This document shows, piece after piece, positions 54,224 through 63,624 of a DNA stretch of 64,000 nucleotides. The stretch's first letter is position 1. Every line of letters starts with the position of its first letter. The stretch is from Paraburkholderia sp. UYCP14C (lineage in GTDB: Bacteria; Pseudomonadota; Gammaproteobacteria; Burkholderiales; Burkholderiaceae): the NCBI RefSeq assembly GCF_004197395.1, contig NZ_SELS01000009.1, positions 62,001 to 126,000 of the forward strand. The letters run 5' to 3'. Below the pieces are notes generated by a model. It was given only the letters and a program-made list of their open reading frames with translations, did not search any database and had not been told where the DNA came from. The position numbers and the translations under genes are program-made.

Positions 54224-55636
54224 TCACGCGGCCGCGCGCGCCGCGTTCATCCGGCCGAACACGAACTGCCCCAGATACCAGACCAGCTCCGTATTCGCGA
54301 AGATCGCATCTTCGGTGACCGTCGACGCTTCGAGCTTCATCCGACGCAGCATCAGCTTGCCTTCGCGCGACGTCGTCCACGCATGCATCAGTTCCTTGCG
54401 CGTCTTCGCATCCGAGGCGTTGAAATGGTCGCGGCCCTTGCGCGAATCCTCGTTCATGCGCGCGCGCACTTCTTCTTCGCGCGTCGCGATGCTGTGCGCT
54501 ACGGTCTTTCTCGTTTCGGTATTGACCGCCTGTTCCTGCGCTTCGTCGGCGAGGAGTTTGGCCTGCACGTCGACCATCGTGCGCTCGGCGTCGGAGATCT
54601 TCCAGTTGTCGCGTAGCGCGCGCATCAGGTAGCCCGCGGGACTCTTCTTGACCTGTCCGCGCTTGATCCTGAAGCGCGTGTATTCGACGGCCTGCTGGAT
54701 GCGTTCGTCGGTCCAGAGTTCGCGGTTCTCCGAAATCTCGGTGAACTGCTTGGTCGACAGCCCGAATTCGTCGGTGAGAATCTTGTACAGATGGCTCGCG
54801 TCGGCAAGGCTCGCAAGTACCGCGTCGGCGGTGTCCTTGCGCTTGAGCAGGAAGCGGATGCGGTCGATTTTCTTCGACGTCGTGGAAGCCGTCCGCGTCT
54901 CGTAGGACATCTCGACGTCGGACACGTCATTGATCTCGCGGACCGCCGGCTCGAGCCAGTCGCGCTTGAAATATTTGAAGATGGCGGCGTTGGCGCCCAT
55001 CTTGCCGGGCCAGTTGCGCATCTCCTCGAGTTGGATCCAGTCGGTGCGTCCTGCGGGCACGTTGGGCAAAACCTTGTCGTAGATCGCGCGCGCGAGGCTG
55101 CGCGTAAACGCGGTGGAAATGCGCAAGCTCAGCCAGTGCGATTTCTGCGGATCGCGGATGTGTGGCACCAGCCGTGGATGAACGTCGAAACGCATACGTC
55201 CACGATGGAACCCGACCATGCCGATCAACTGAACCTGCACCCACAGATCGTCTTCACTGGGATCGCGGTCCGCGGGCGTATTCGTCACGCGGACTTTGGC
55301 GTTCTGGGCTTCGTCGGCGATCGTGCGCAAATGCTTCAGGTTGCGGCTGTCGTATCGCATCAGCCACTTGAAGTAGTTGAGTTCGACATCGTACTGATCG
55401 CGCTGCTCGGGCTCCTGGGCAACGATGAAGTACGCGGCATCGAGGAAGCGCCGCGCCGGCAGCCCCATGTTGACGATTTCCGTGAAGAAATCATTGCGCT
55501 GATAACCGATCTCGCGATTGGCCTCGTTGATGCGCAATCCCTGATCGAACATGTCTTCGAACAGCGCAAGCGCCATCTGACGTGACGTCGCTTTCGACCT
55601 GCCCTCTTCCGGATTGTCCGCGCCCATGTTCTTCAT
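54224..55636 (-). CDS. rep: Replication initiator protein (Rep_3/RepB-like)
   Basis: Initiator of 470 aa of the type found on Burkholderia second chromosomes and megaplasmids. The N-terminal half contains SRQMALALFEDMFDQGLR, and the middle two winged-helix regions include WLSLRISTAFTRSLARAIYDKV and WIQLEEMRNWPGKMGANAAIFKYFKRDWLEPAVREIN, the RepA/RepB-like double winged-helix pattern. A basic, helical C-terminal third follows. It is divergent from parAB, with the iteron array in between, and should bind those repeats to start replication and limit its own expression. Confidence 0.88.
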   Translation of the reverse strand: MKNMGADNPEEGRSKATSRQMALALFEDMFDQGLRINEANREIGYQRNDFFTEIVNMGLPARRFLDAAYFIVAQEPEQRDQYDVELNYFKWLMRYDSRNLKHLRTIADEAQNAKVRVTNTPADRDPSEDDLWVQVQLIGMVGFHRGRMRFDVHPRLVPHIRDPQKSHWLSLRISTAFTRSLARAIYDKVLPNVPAGRTDWIQLEEMRNWPGKMGANAAIFKYFKRDWLEPAVREINDVSDVEMSYETRTASTTSKKIDRIRFLLKRKDTADAVLASLADASHLYKILTDEFGLSTKQFTEISENRELWTDERIQQAVEYTRFRIKRGQVKKSPAGYLMRALRDNWKISDAERTMVDVQAKLLADEAQEQAVNTETRKTVAHSIATREEEVRARMNEDSRKGRDHFNASDAKTRKELMHAWTTSREGKLMLRRMKLEASTVTEDAIFANTELVWYLGQFVFGRMNAARAAA

Positions 55637-55684
55637 CCACTTTTTCGCTCACGGGACTGTAAGCAGGCGGTGGTGAGCTGTCAA

Positions 55685-56510
55685 CACACAGAACCTCACC
55701 ATCAGAACGAGCGCGGCGCGGGTGCGGTTCCCGCTTCGATTCAGCGATTTCGCACACAGAACCTCACCATGCACACAACGAACCTCACCATGCAGGAGGT
55801 CTTTCGGGCGGGAGGGCCTTATGCGACAAGCCTTCCAGGCTCGTTTCTCCGCAGGTGCACAACCCACCTCACCTTCGAGATCCAGGATCTGGTCACACAC
55901 AGCGAACCGCACCCTGGTGGGGAATTGGCCTCACCTTGCTGCACAACCAACCGCACCAGCGAGCACACTAAACCTCACCTTTGACACAACGCACCTCACC
56001 TTTGGGAACTTAAGTGTTTGATCAGATTGAATATCGTGTCGCTGCGTAGGTTTGTTGGTTTGCTGTCGTTTAAAAAAAACCTACAAACCCGGCTCTACAA
56101 CAATTACTGAGATTGGTGATTCAGATTGCGCAATGCAGCATGGTGAGGTTGATTGTGCGATGGGTAGAGCGAGCTTTACGGTGTCGACGTATCTAAGGTG
56201 AGGTTGGTTGTGCATTTATTGCGATCGGCACCCTTGATTAAGTCTCCGGGCCCTCGGCTAACAGACCGTGGCCGATGGATTGGGGGCTTTCGTAGGTGAG
56301 GTTGATTGTGCAGTTGCGCTTCAAATGGGCTGCGCGCTCGCCGAGATACGCCGAAATCCTGATAATGGTGAGGTCGGTTGTGCTGGAGGTCGTTCTGGCG
56401 GCCCTCCGTAAAATGCGAAAGTGCACAAATGACCTCACCAAGTGCCTAAGTTTTGAGCATGCGCGCCTGTTTCGGCGCTCGGGGCGCGGAGCAAGGTGAG
56501 GTCATTTGTG
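55685..56510. repeat. Replication origin with about 14 iterons
   Basis: Sixteen-base repeats CACAN4ACCTCACC start at 55685, 55753, 55774, 55858, 55942 (GCACC variant), 55964, 55985 and 56424 on the plus strand, with a looser copy near 55896. They occur in the opposite orientation (GGTGAGGT...TTGTG) at 56142, 56197, 56295, 56367 and 56495. The region lies between rep and parA and contains a central AT-rich block. This is the layout of an iteron-controlled origin. Confidence 0.85.
56001..56141. other. AT-rich block between opposed iteron groups
   Basis: This stretch has no iterons, separates the two iteron orientations, and includes an A8 tract with GTAGGTTT...AAACCTAC inverted arms near 56045-56092. 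It is the likely DNA-unwinding element. No perfect DnaA box (TTATCCACA) is seen; TTATCCATA near 56670 (minus strand) is the closest. Confidence 0.5.
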
Positions 56511-56650
56511 CCTTCGAATTCTCCGTGTCTTCGAGGTTCGTTTAGTTTCGACGGCAATCACGCTACCGAACCGATGTGAAAATGCAGAACTTTGCGAAAA
56601 ATCCACATAAAAACAGTAATTTAAAAAGCTATTTTCAAGTATTTCCTGTA

Positions 56651-56688
56651 TTCTGAGGTTTCTGGAATTTTATGGATAAACCTCAGAA
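56651..56688. promoter_or_regulatory. Inverted repeat overlapping the parA start
   Basis: Perfect 11-bp arms TTCTGAGGTTT and AAACCTCAGAA, 16 bases apart; the right arm ends at the A of the parA ATG. It is a likely autoregulatory site for the ParA protein, as known for type Ia ParA. There is no Shine-Dalgarno sequence before parA. Confidence 0.6.
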
Positions 56689-57899
56689 TGGTCAGAACGA
56701 GCCAACTTCCTGCCGTAGACCGAACCGTTCACTTTGAGCAGATCAGTGAGTTCGCAGAAAAAGTCACCATTTTTACTAATGAGCTGCGTGACACGATTCT
56801 GGCTCCGCGTCCTCGAAAAACGGCTCCTGTCTTCAAGACCGGCGAGATTGCGGAGATGTGCAACGTCTCTCACTCGCAGGTTCAGTATCTCGCGACCAAA
56901 GGCGATGGAGAACTGCCTTCGGGCACTGCGGCCGGCACGGGCCGCACCCGGACTTTTACGCTGGAAGAAGCGCGGATCTGGGTGCAAAAGATTTCCGACA
57001 TCTACCAGACTCCGTTGGTCACGCGGCTGAAGGAGCCCGACGGCAAGATCATTATCACCGCGCAGCTCAAAGGCGGTTCCGCCAAGACCACGACGACGAT
57101 GTGCCTGGCCCAGGGGTTGTCCCTGCGTGGACGCAAAGTGTTGGTGGTGGATCTCGATCCGCAGGCATCGCTTTCGGAACTATGCGGCCTGTACGCGGAA
57201 AAAGACGTGTCGCCTGAAGACACGGTGTTGCCGTACGTCTATGACCAGGACATCGAAGGCGGCCTCGAGGGGCGGATTCAATCGACATACTGGGACGGTA
57301 TCGACGTAATCCCTGCGCACACGGAACTGATCGGAGCGGAGTTCCATCTGCCTGCAATGCAAAAGATCCGGCCAGGATTTCGTTTCTGGACCGTGCTTCG
57401 TCAAGGGCTCGAGCCGCTGCGCAAGAAGTACGACTACATTCTGATGGATACGTCGCCGTCGCTGTCGTACCTCAATCTGAACGCGCTGATGGCGGCGGAT
57501 TCGATGGTGATGCCGATGGTGCCGGAAAACCTGGACTTCATCAGTTCGTTGTCGTTCTGGCGACTTTTCTCGGACGTGTCCAAAAGCTTCATCAAATTCG
57601 AGAAGGACAAGAAATACGACTTTGTGTCGCTCGTGTTGTCGCGGGTGGATTATGGGCGGAACTCGTCGGCGCCGATCGTCCGTGCGTGGGCGCAAAGCGC
57701 GTACGAAAACTGGCTGCACTCGATCGAGGTTCCGGCTAGCTCCGTGATGAGCACCGGGGCGTTGGCGTTCTCGACCGTTTTCGACATCAGCAGCAATCAC
57801 AGCGCGGCCAAGTCGCTGCAACGCGTGCGGCAGCCTCTGGTCGACTACTGTCGCTGGATCGACGAGATCTATTCGGAAAAATGGAGGAACGCGCAATGA
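56688..57899 (+). CDS. parA: ParA-type partition ATPase
   Basis: Type Ia ParA of 403 aa. An N-terminal DNA-binding region (helix-turn-helix around FKTGEIAEMCNVSHSQVQYLA, residues 49-69) precedes the ATPase domain: deviant Walker A KGGSAKTTT at 128-136, and VVDLDPQASLSELCGLY. The extra N-terminal domain marks plasmid/secondary-chromosome ParA proteins that also repress their own operon. It drives segregation of ParB-bound DNA. The stop overlaps the parB start. Confidence 0.92.
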   Translation: MVRTSQLPAVDRTVHFEQISEFAEKVTIFTNELRDTILAPRPRKTAPVFKTGEIAEMCNVSHSQVQYLATKGDGELPSGTAAGTGRTRTFTLEEARIWVQKISDIYQTPLVTRLKEPDGKIIITAQLKGGSAKTTTTMCLAQGLSLRGRKVLVVDLDPQASLSELCGLYAEKDVSPEDTVLPYVYDQDIEGGLEGRIQSTYWDGIDVIPAHTELIGAEFHLPAMQKIRPGFRFWTVLRQGLEPLRKKYDYILMDTSPSLSYLNLNALMAADSMVMPMVPENLDFISSLSFWRLFSDVSKSFIKFEKDKKYDFVSLVLSRVDYGRNSSAPIVRAWAQSAYENWLHSIEVPASSVMSTGALAFSTVFDISSNHSAAKSLQRVRQPLVDYCRWIDEIYSEKWRNAQ

Positions 57900-58870
57900 G
57901 CAATATGCGAGAACAGTTGCTGGCCAAGACGTCCGGCATTCGCAAAACTTCGTCGATCAACGAAGACGAGGTTAAGCGCAGCAACCGCACGCAGACGGCG
58001 CCCGGCCTGGCCGGTGCGCTAGCCGTTGCGCAACTTCGCGTGCAGGAATTGGAATCGACTGGCGTCGCTTCGCAACTGGCGGTGGCGGGAATCCTGCCGA
58101 ACCCCTGGCAGCCGCGTCGAGTGTTCAACGAAGTAAAGCTGGCCGAGCTTGCGGAGTCGATCCGGGAAGTGGGGCTGATGCAGCCGATCGTGGTTCGTCG
58201 TATCGCAGACGACTATCAGATCGTCGCCGGGGAGCGGCGCTGGCGTGCGCACAAGATGTTGGGACTGGACACGATCAAGGCCGTGGTGGCGGATTGCTCC
58301 GACTCAGACATGGCCGTGCTGGCGATGGTCGAAAACATCAGCCGCGACGACCTTGCCGATTATGAAATCGGGGTAGCGATCCGGCGATCGGAAACGGAAT
58401 TCCCGAATCGCACGCGACTGGCGGAGGCGATGGGATTGTCGCGGGCGGGTCTGTATCAGTTCCTGTCGTTCGATAATCTGCCGGACTTCATCAAGAAAGA
58501 TCTCGACATTCAGCCGCGCCTTTTGGGTGGGACCGCGGCGCAAGCAATTGCGGCCGCCATTAAAAAGCATGGCGAGGATGGCGTTAAGGCCGCCCGCGAG
58601 ATTTGGCCGCTGTTGGTGAGAGGCGAGATGGAGCAAGGCAAGGTCGCTGCGGCGATCACTGCTCTGGCGACACGTCAGACTACGTCGGCAGGTACTAGCG
58701 GACGCAGTATCGAGAAGTTTTTTGCAGGTCGAGAGCACGCTGGAAGCATCACGAAGGATGTCGGTAACTTCACGATCAAGATCAAGACCGGGGTCATCAC
58801 CGAGGCGCAAGAAATTCAGATACGGCAGTTGATTGGACAGATGTTTCAATCGCAGCCGAAAACGAGCTGA
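57896..58870 (+). CDS. parB: ParB-type centromere-binding protein
   Basis: Protein of 324 aa: N-terminal ParA-contact region, the ParB/sulfiredoxin-like CTPase domain with NPWQPRRVFNEVKLAELAESI and IVAGERRWRAHKML, then the helix-turn-helix RLAEAMGLSRAGLYQFLSF. The start at 57896 overlaps the parA stop (ATGA) and has GGAGG 8 bases upstream. The last 120 bases and 3' flank are partly repeated twice downstream in decayed form, next to palindromes that may be its binding sites. Confidence 0.92.
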   Translation: MSNMREQLLAKTSGIRKTSSINEDEVKRSNRTQTAPGLAGALAVAQLRVQELESTGVASQLAVAGILPNPWQPRRVFNEVKLAELAESIREVGLMQPIVVRRIADDYQIVAGERRWRAHKMLGLDTIKAVVADCSDSDMAVLAMVENISRDDLADYEIGVAIRRSETEFPNRTRLAEAMGLSRAGLYQFLSFDNLPDFIKKDLDIQPRLLGGTAAQAIAAAIKKHGEDGVKAAREIWPLLVRGEMEQGKVAAAITALATRQTTSAGTSGRSIEKFFAGREHAGSITKDVGNFTIKIKTGVITEAQEIQIRQLIGQMFQSQPKTS

Positions 58871-58898
58871 TTTGATGGTTGGTTTGTCGTGTGGAAAG

Positions 58899-58922
58899 GC
58901 CCGCCCAGTGCGGGCTTTTTTT
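58899..58922 (+). terminator. Intrinsic terminator of parAB
   Basis: GCCCGC and GCGGGC arms with a 5-base loop followed by seven T residues, 28 bases after the parB stop. Confidence 0.85.
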
Positions 58923-58950
58923 CGGCCAGGCAAAGTGGTCCGGGGTTCTT

Positions 58951-58973
58951 GAGTGTCTAGAGTCTAGACACTC
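58951..58973. repeat. parS-like palindrome, copy 1
   Basis: Perfect 11-bp arms GAGTGTCTAGA and TCTAGACACTC around a single G. It is the first of four related palindromes downstream of parB. Candidate ParB-binding centromere. Confidence 0.6.
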
Positions 58974-59000
58974 GGTCGGCAGGTTCCCCCGGCACCAGCT

Positions 59001-59435
59001 GAGTGATCGCGAAGGATGTTGGTCACTTCACGATCAAGATCAAGACCGGGGTCATCATTGACGTGCAAGAAGTCTAGATACGGCACTTGATCGGGCAGAT
59101 GTCCAATGGCAGCCGAAAACGAGCTGATTAGATGGTTGGTTTGTAGTGTAGAAAGGCTCACCCAGTGCGCGCTTTTCTTGGCTCGGCAAAGTTGTCCGGC
59201 GTTCGAGAGTGTCTAGAGTCTAGACACTGGTCGGCCGACACCCCCGGCGCGATCTAAGTGATCGCGAAGGATGTCGGTAACTTCACGATCAACATCAAGA
59301 CCGCGGTCATCATCGAGGCGCATGAAGTTTAGATACGGCAGTTGATCGGACGGATGTTTTAGGCGCAGCCGAATGCAAGCTGATTGATGGACGGGTTGTC
59401 ATGTAGAAAGGGCCGCCCAGTGGTCCGGGGTTCGA
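59001..59435 (+). pseudogene. Two decayed tandem copies of the parB 3' end
   Basis: Bases from about 59001 and again from about 59260 repeat the end of parB (GATCGCGAAGGATGT, TTCACGATCAAGATCAAGACC, then the GAGCTGATT stop region and 3' flank). Base changes give in-frame stops (TCTAGATACGG), so they are not translated. Each unit runs into a parS-like palindrome. They look like tandem duplications of 230-256 bases. Confidence 0.75.
59208..59228. repeat. parS-like palindrome, copy 2
   Basis: Arms AGTGTCTAGA and TCTAGACACT with central G, perfect over 10 bp each side, 256 bases from copy 1. Confidence 0.6.
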
Positions 59436-59458
59436 GAGTGTCTAGAGTCTAGACACTC
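59436..59458. repeat. parS-like palindrome, copy 3
   Basis: Identical to copy 1, including the 11-bp arms, 229 bases after copy 2. Confidence 0.6.
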
Positions 59459-59486
59459 GGTCGGCAGACATCCCCGAGACCATCTG

Positions 59487-59507
59487 AGTGCATAGACTAT
59501 AGACACT
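59487..59507. repeat. parS-like palindrome, degenerate copy 4
   Basis: AGTGCATAGA-C-TATAGACACT keeps most of the palindrome with a few changes, close behind copy 3. Confidence 0.45.
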
Positions 59508-59509
59508 GC

Positions 59510-61527
59510 TGACGACCTTGGCTGGTATTGATGCAAGAGGGCCGTGCCGGCGATCGAACTCTCTTCGTGCCTTGCGCGATCTGTGGGGCGATTCGCGGAA
59601 CGATTTGCGCAGCGGTGATTCAGCAATGGCTTTGCGTGCGCCGGTCGCAACATCAGCCTTCAAGTGTCTCGTTGACCGGTTCTTGCCCGTGACACACCCA
59701 AAGTCGCACAGTCGCCAAATGACGAAGGTGATGGAGCGCCCGCCTTCTCCACTTCGAAATAGTTCTCCCTGAACGCCCTCCACGGTCATTCTCAATCTAA
59801 CGCCACGTCCGCGCGATTCGTCGGTGCTATTTCCTGCAACTTTCGTCAGTCACATTCTTGTCGACGAGAAAGCTGCCGCTCATGCGATCGAGTCCCCACT
59901 CACCAACCGGATGCCACCTGTCACCGAAATGCGTGATCAGCGGAATCTGTTTGCTGATTGCGCAGACCATCGTCGACCTCGCCACACAGGTCAAACTACG
60001 CAGACTGGGTTGAACATGGCCCTTCCATAAAGCGCTGCGTCCATCATGGAGCCGTCGATCGCGGCAACCCCGATGAAAAAATCGTCGCGATCTCACACCG
60101 ATCCTTCACGGGCCCGGCGTACCTGGGGCAACTGATGCGCACAGCGCTAAGGCCAACGCTTATCGACCGCAAGCCACGCGGACTTTGCTGTAGGGGAACC
60201 GTTCTGGACGATCGCGATGAAATCAGGATGGACCGATGCGCGAAGGATTGCCGGGAATTCAGCGTGCCTCCGCGAACACAACACATACCTCGATGTGCGC
60301 CGGTGCCACTTGCTATTCGAATGTCGCGATAAGGGATGCTGAACCGTGCGTCGAGATCCCTCACGATCGAAGCAGGTCTAGATCTCTGCAAATGCGGTGC
60401 GTCTCTGATTCTGTGAGGCGTCCACTTGACCACGACTCGCATCTGCTGCCGCACCGGTCCTCGCCCGACGACCAGAAAACCAATTGCTGACACTCGCCGG
60501 CCGCGAAGCTCTTGGTAGAACTCGCATTGAACCAACGTCACAGCGCCGTCAGCGAGAGCACATACCTAAGACTATGGCTGGCAGTCAGCAGGCCTGCCGA
60601 TCGGCTTACCCGCGGGTGGGATGGTCCTTGATGGACTGGAACGATGAATCGCGCCTGTGTGACTCATCATTGTGCAAGCGCTTGGAGTAACGAGAGCATG
60701 GACTGTAGTTGATGATCCCCGTCCCCTTCCGTATGTCGGGCCAACCGAATGGGCGAACTTCGCGTCACCCAATCATGATCGCTGTTCCCGCCCCGCAGCA
60801 AGAAATTCACAGCACCACGATCGGCGGGAGAGGTGAGGGCAACGGACAAGTCATCGCACCCGTAAAGAGTCGACTCACGGGACCGTCCCGCGACATTGAG
60901 TAACCGACGATGGCGAATGACCTAGTCCGACACCCGAGCGACTCTCGATCGCAAAGCGCGTTGCAAGAAACGTGAGCCTAAGCGAATACGAACGTCGGAC
61001 ACGGGCAAGCCCTAAATATCCGGGGACAGAACGACTGGATGATTTTCACGAACTAAATATCGAAAAACGAGCGAGTATTAGCCAATACGAGCGCGAACGG
61101 ATCATTCTTCGGCCATTCTCGCCAACCGACCCACCGTGAAACATAGTGAAACATCTACGCGATGCGGCAACCTTTTGTTTTAAAAGCCATTTTTTACCTT
61201 GGACAGCGTTTGTTTCACGAAAAATCGCGAAATTAGTGCGCGACAGGCGGCAACGCACATAAAACGCGATAAGACGGCGAAATGAACGTGGGTAGCTCGT
61301 CAATCCGTAGCGTTTAATACGTAATTTGTAGCGAATGAATTTCACGTGCCGCAAGTGATCGTTCGGTGTCCCGCCGATGCAACCGCGCGTCGGGACCAGG
61401 CTTCCAAGCTTGCCACGATCTCACTGGCCTGAGTCGGAGCGAGCGATACCCGGCGAGTCCGAACCAAGCGCTGCCACAGTGACCTCGTCAACCCCGAGCC
61501 GTCGCAAGACCCACCCCGCCCCCGCCA
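59510..61527. other. Two-kilobase stretch without a convincing gene
   Basis: Only short open frames with unusual composition are found on both strands, and none has a recognisable domain with a ribosome-binding site. It may be decayed mobile or replicon DNA next to the partition locus. No complete insertion sequence, tRNA or inverted-repeat boundary is visible. Confidence 0.45.
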
Positions 61528-63624
61528 TCATTTCGCCAACCCAGCCTCCGTGCAAACCGCCCCGCGCCGGTCGATCTGCGCGATATCCTCAAGCAAGATC
61601 CGTCGGATCTCGAGGATCGCCTGCGGCGTCTCCTGCACGCTGTGCCCTGCAACGATCATCGTCTCCGACAGCGCTCCCGCGAGATGCGCGCTGCGATAGG
61701 GCACGACGCCGTCGTTGGAGTCTTCCAGCGGCCCGTCGGCGCGGCGCCGAGCGATGATCGAATGGAAGCAGACCTGCGGGCTGATCGGCAACTTCGACGT
61801 CGCACGAATCAACGGATCGGTTTCCCGCAGCTGTTCGATGCTGTTCGGCACGTGGAAGGTCTGGCCCTGCGGTTCGCTGTTCGTCGCCGTCTGCATCACT
61901 TCCTCGATCTCGTTCAGCAAGGCAAGCGGTAGACGCACGAGGTTGGCCGCCCAGCGCGACAACCGGTTGCTCGCGAACGGTGTGCCTCGGTGGGGTGCCG
62001 CGATAAATATGGCGCGCTCGACTTGCGGCATCGGCGTGAAGTTCAGCAGCCGGTTGAGCCGCTCGTCCTCACGATCGATATCGGTCCCTTCGGGCACGTA
62101 CTTGTCCGTGAAGGTCTCCCACAGCGCATCGCCGGAAGTCGACACGAGCAGTCGCGCGATAACGCCGCCCATGCTGTGGCCGATCAGCACCATGCCACGC
62201 GAGGCCGGCGCCGTGCCGTCTGGATCGAAGTGCGCGAGCGTCTGTTGGGTGGCGCGCCGGATGCGGATAAGGTTGACCAGAATCGGCGCGTTGGTCGGGT
62301 AGTAGACCTGCCACACCTGGAAATGTTGCCGAAGCACTTCATCGCCCTGAATATCGTTGGCGACGTTCACCCATGCTTCGGGGCTGCTTGCGAGGCCGTG
62401 CAGCATCAGAATGATCCGTCGATTGGGATCGAACGGTTGCATCATGTAGATGCGCGGCGCATCGATGCCGCGCGCGCGTCCAAACAGCGCGCGCAACGAT
62501 TGCCCGGCGAAACCCGAGCGCGCGAGCCAGATGCCATAGCCCGCGCTGAAGTTGGCCGACAGTGGCACAGTTTGGCCGTGTCGCTCGACACTGGCATCGC
62601 GATACGGGTCATAGACGGACAGCACGACATCACGGGAGGCAAGCACCTGTTCGAGCGTGCCCTGACTGAACCAGATCAACGCGGTGACGTTCGGCGACGG
62701 CATCTCGGTGAAAAAGCGCGACGCTGACCTCGGCCGTCCCGCGGCCCCTGCCAACGCGCCGGCTTTGACCCGTGTGTTCGAGCCACCCACGGCGCGGGTG
62801 GTCGCTCCGGTATCGGCGCTGACATGACCACCGCGATCGTCCGCGGCATTGCTTCCGACATCGCCACCCGCGTCGGCTTCCTCCTCAGGCGACGGCACAT
62901 TCATCACCGCGACGAGTTCCGCGCCCAAACCATCGCGTCGATAAATACTTCGTATCCCCGCGAACGACAGCCGCGAGGCCGGGATGACTTCGCGCGGTTC
63001 GCGCACGCCCTCCGGTAGCCGGGTCCGACTCAGGTCGAGACGAATCGACCAGCCGGCGATGTACTGCGTGCCCGGCTCGCGGTTGCCGTCATCGGTCGCC
63101 AGCGCGCCGCGCAGAAACAGCGCGCGGGCAAGCTCCTGCACCGCATAGTTGTAGTAGTCACGGACCTGGGTCTGACGATCTTCGAATGCACGTTCGCCGG
63201 CAGTGCGTTCGCCGAGGAATAGAAAGGCATAAGAGAATCGCGCGGCCCTGAGCCATAGATCGAATTGCGCGTCGCTCCATTCGGTGGCGTTGGCGGGCGT
63301 GTTCGTGATGGCCATCTGCAACGACAATTCGGCGAGGCTCGCCAAGCGCCGGTCGGTATTGATTCCCCCGACGGTCGAGATCGTATTGATGCAATCGAGT
63401 GGCTCGCGTTGGCAGGTGCTCTCGTCGAGTGCCGCGCTGTGCAGCGTGTCTCGCGTCGCGGCGCTCAGACGGCCGGTCGACAGAATATCGCCGCGGCGCA
63501 TCGCGATGTACTGCGCGGGGCCTTGCGAGCTGACGGTCACCATCGCGCAACCGGACAGAAAACCGCTGGCGAGCACCGCAAGTGTTGCGCACCGCGATAT
63601 CCACGATGCGAGCGCGCGCGTCAT
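61528..63624 (-). CDS. Lipoprotein alpha/beta hydrolase (lipase-like)
   Basis: Protein of 698 aa with a lipobox LSG-C (C26), so it is probably anchored in the envelope. Residues about 55-240 form a helical region unknown to me. Residues 243-305 are a low-complexity, Gly/Ala/Asp-rich linker. The alpha/beta-hydrolase domain starts near 395, with LMLHGLASSPEAW (oxyanion), nucleophile S484 in GHSMGG, AAPHRGTPFA and a late NDGVVPYRSA with the acid and histidine region GHSVQ. The start at 63624 puts the lipobox in place; a frame extension to 63789 has Arg-rich chance sequence. Substrate unknown. Confidence 0.82.
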   Translation of the reverse strand: MTRALASWISRCATLAVLASGFLSGCAMVTVSSQGPAQYIAMRRGDILSTGRLSAATRDTLHSAALDESTCQREPLDCINTISTVGGINTDRRLASLAELSLQMAITNTPANATEWSDAQFDLWLRAARFSYAFLFLGERTAGERAFEDRQTQVRDYYNYAVQELARALFLRGALATDDGNREPGTQYIAGWSIRLDLSRTRLPEGVREPREVIPASRLSFAGIRSIYRRDGLGAELVAVMNVPSPEEEADAGGDVGSNAADDRGGHVSADTGATTRAVGGSNTRVKAGALAGAAGRPRSASRFFTEMPSPNVTALIWFSQGTLEQVLASRDVVLSVYDPYRDASVERHGQTVPLSANFSAGYGIWLARSGFAGQSLRALFGRARGIDAPRIYMMQPFDPNRRIILMLHGLASSPEAWVNVANDIQGDEVLRQHFQVWQVYYPTNAPILVNLIRIRRATQQTLAHFDPDGTAPASRGMVLIGHSMGGVIARLLVSTSGDALWETFTDKYVPEGTDIDREDERLNRLLNFTPMPQVERAIFIAAPHRGTPFASNRLSRWAANLVRLPLALLNEIEEVMQTATNSEPQGQTFHVPNSIEQLRETDPLIRATSKLPISPQVCFHSIIARRRADGPLEDSNDGVVPYRSAHLAGALSETMIVAGHSVQETPQAILEIRRILLEDIAQIDRRGAVCTEAGLAK

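Noticed and set aside
55685-56510. Regular short repeats as a possible CRISPR array
   Set aside because: Spacing is irregular, the repeats occur in both orientations, they are only 16 bp, and they lie between rep and parA. They are iterons.
56585-56680. DnaA boxes near parA
   Set aside because: The closest matches (AAATCCACA and TTATCCATA) differ from TTATCCACA by one or two bases, and AT-rich DNA gives such matches by chance.
60044-60541. A 165-codon minus-strand frame in the gene-poor stretch
   Set aside because: No ribosome site, no recognisable domain, and Arg/Ser/Pro-rich composition unlike the confirmed genes.
61346-61354. TTTCACGTG as part of a primary-chromosome parS site
   Set aside because: Only half of the GTTTCACGTGAAAC palindrome is present and there is no second copy.
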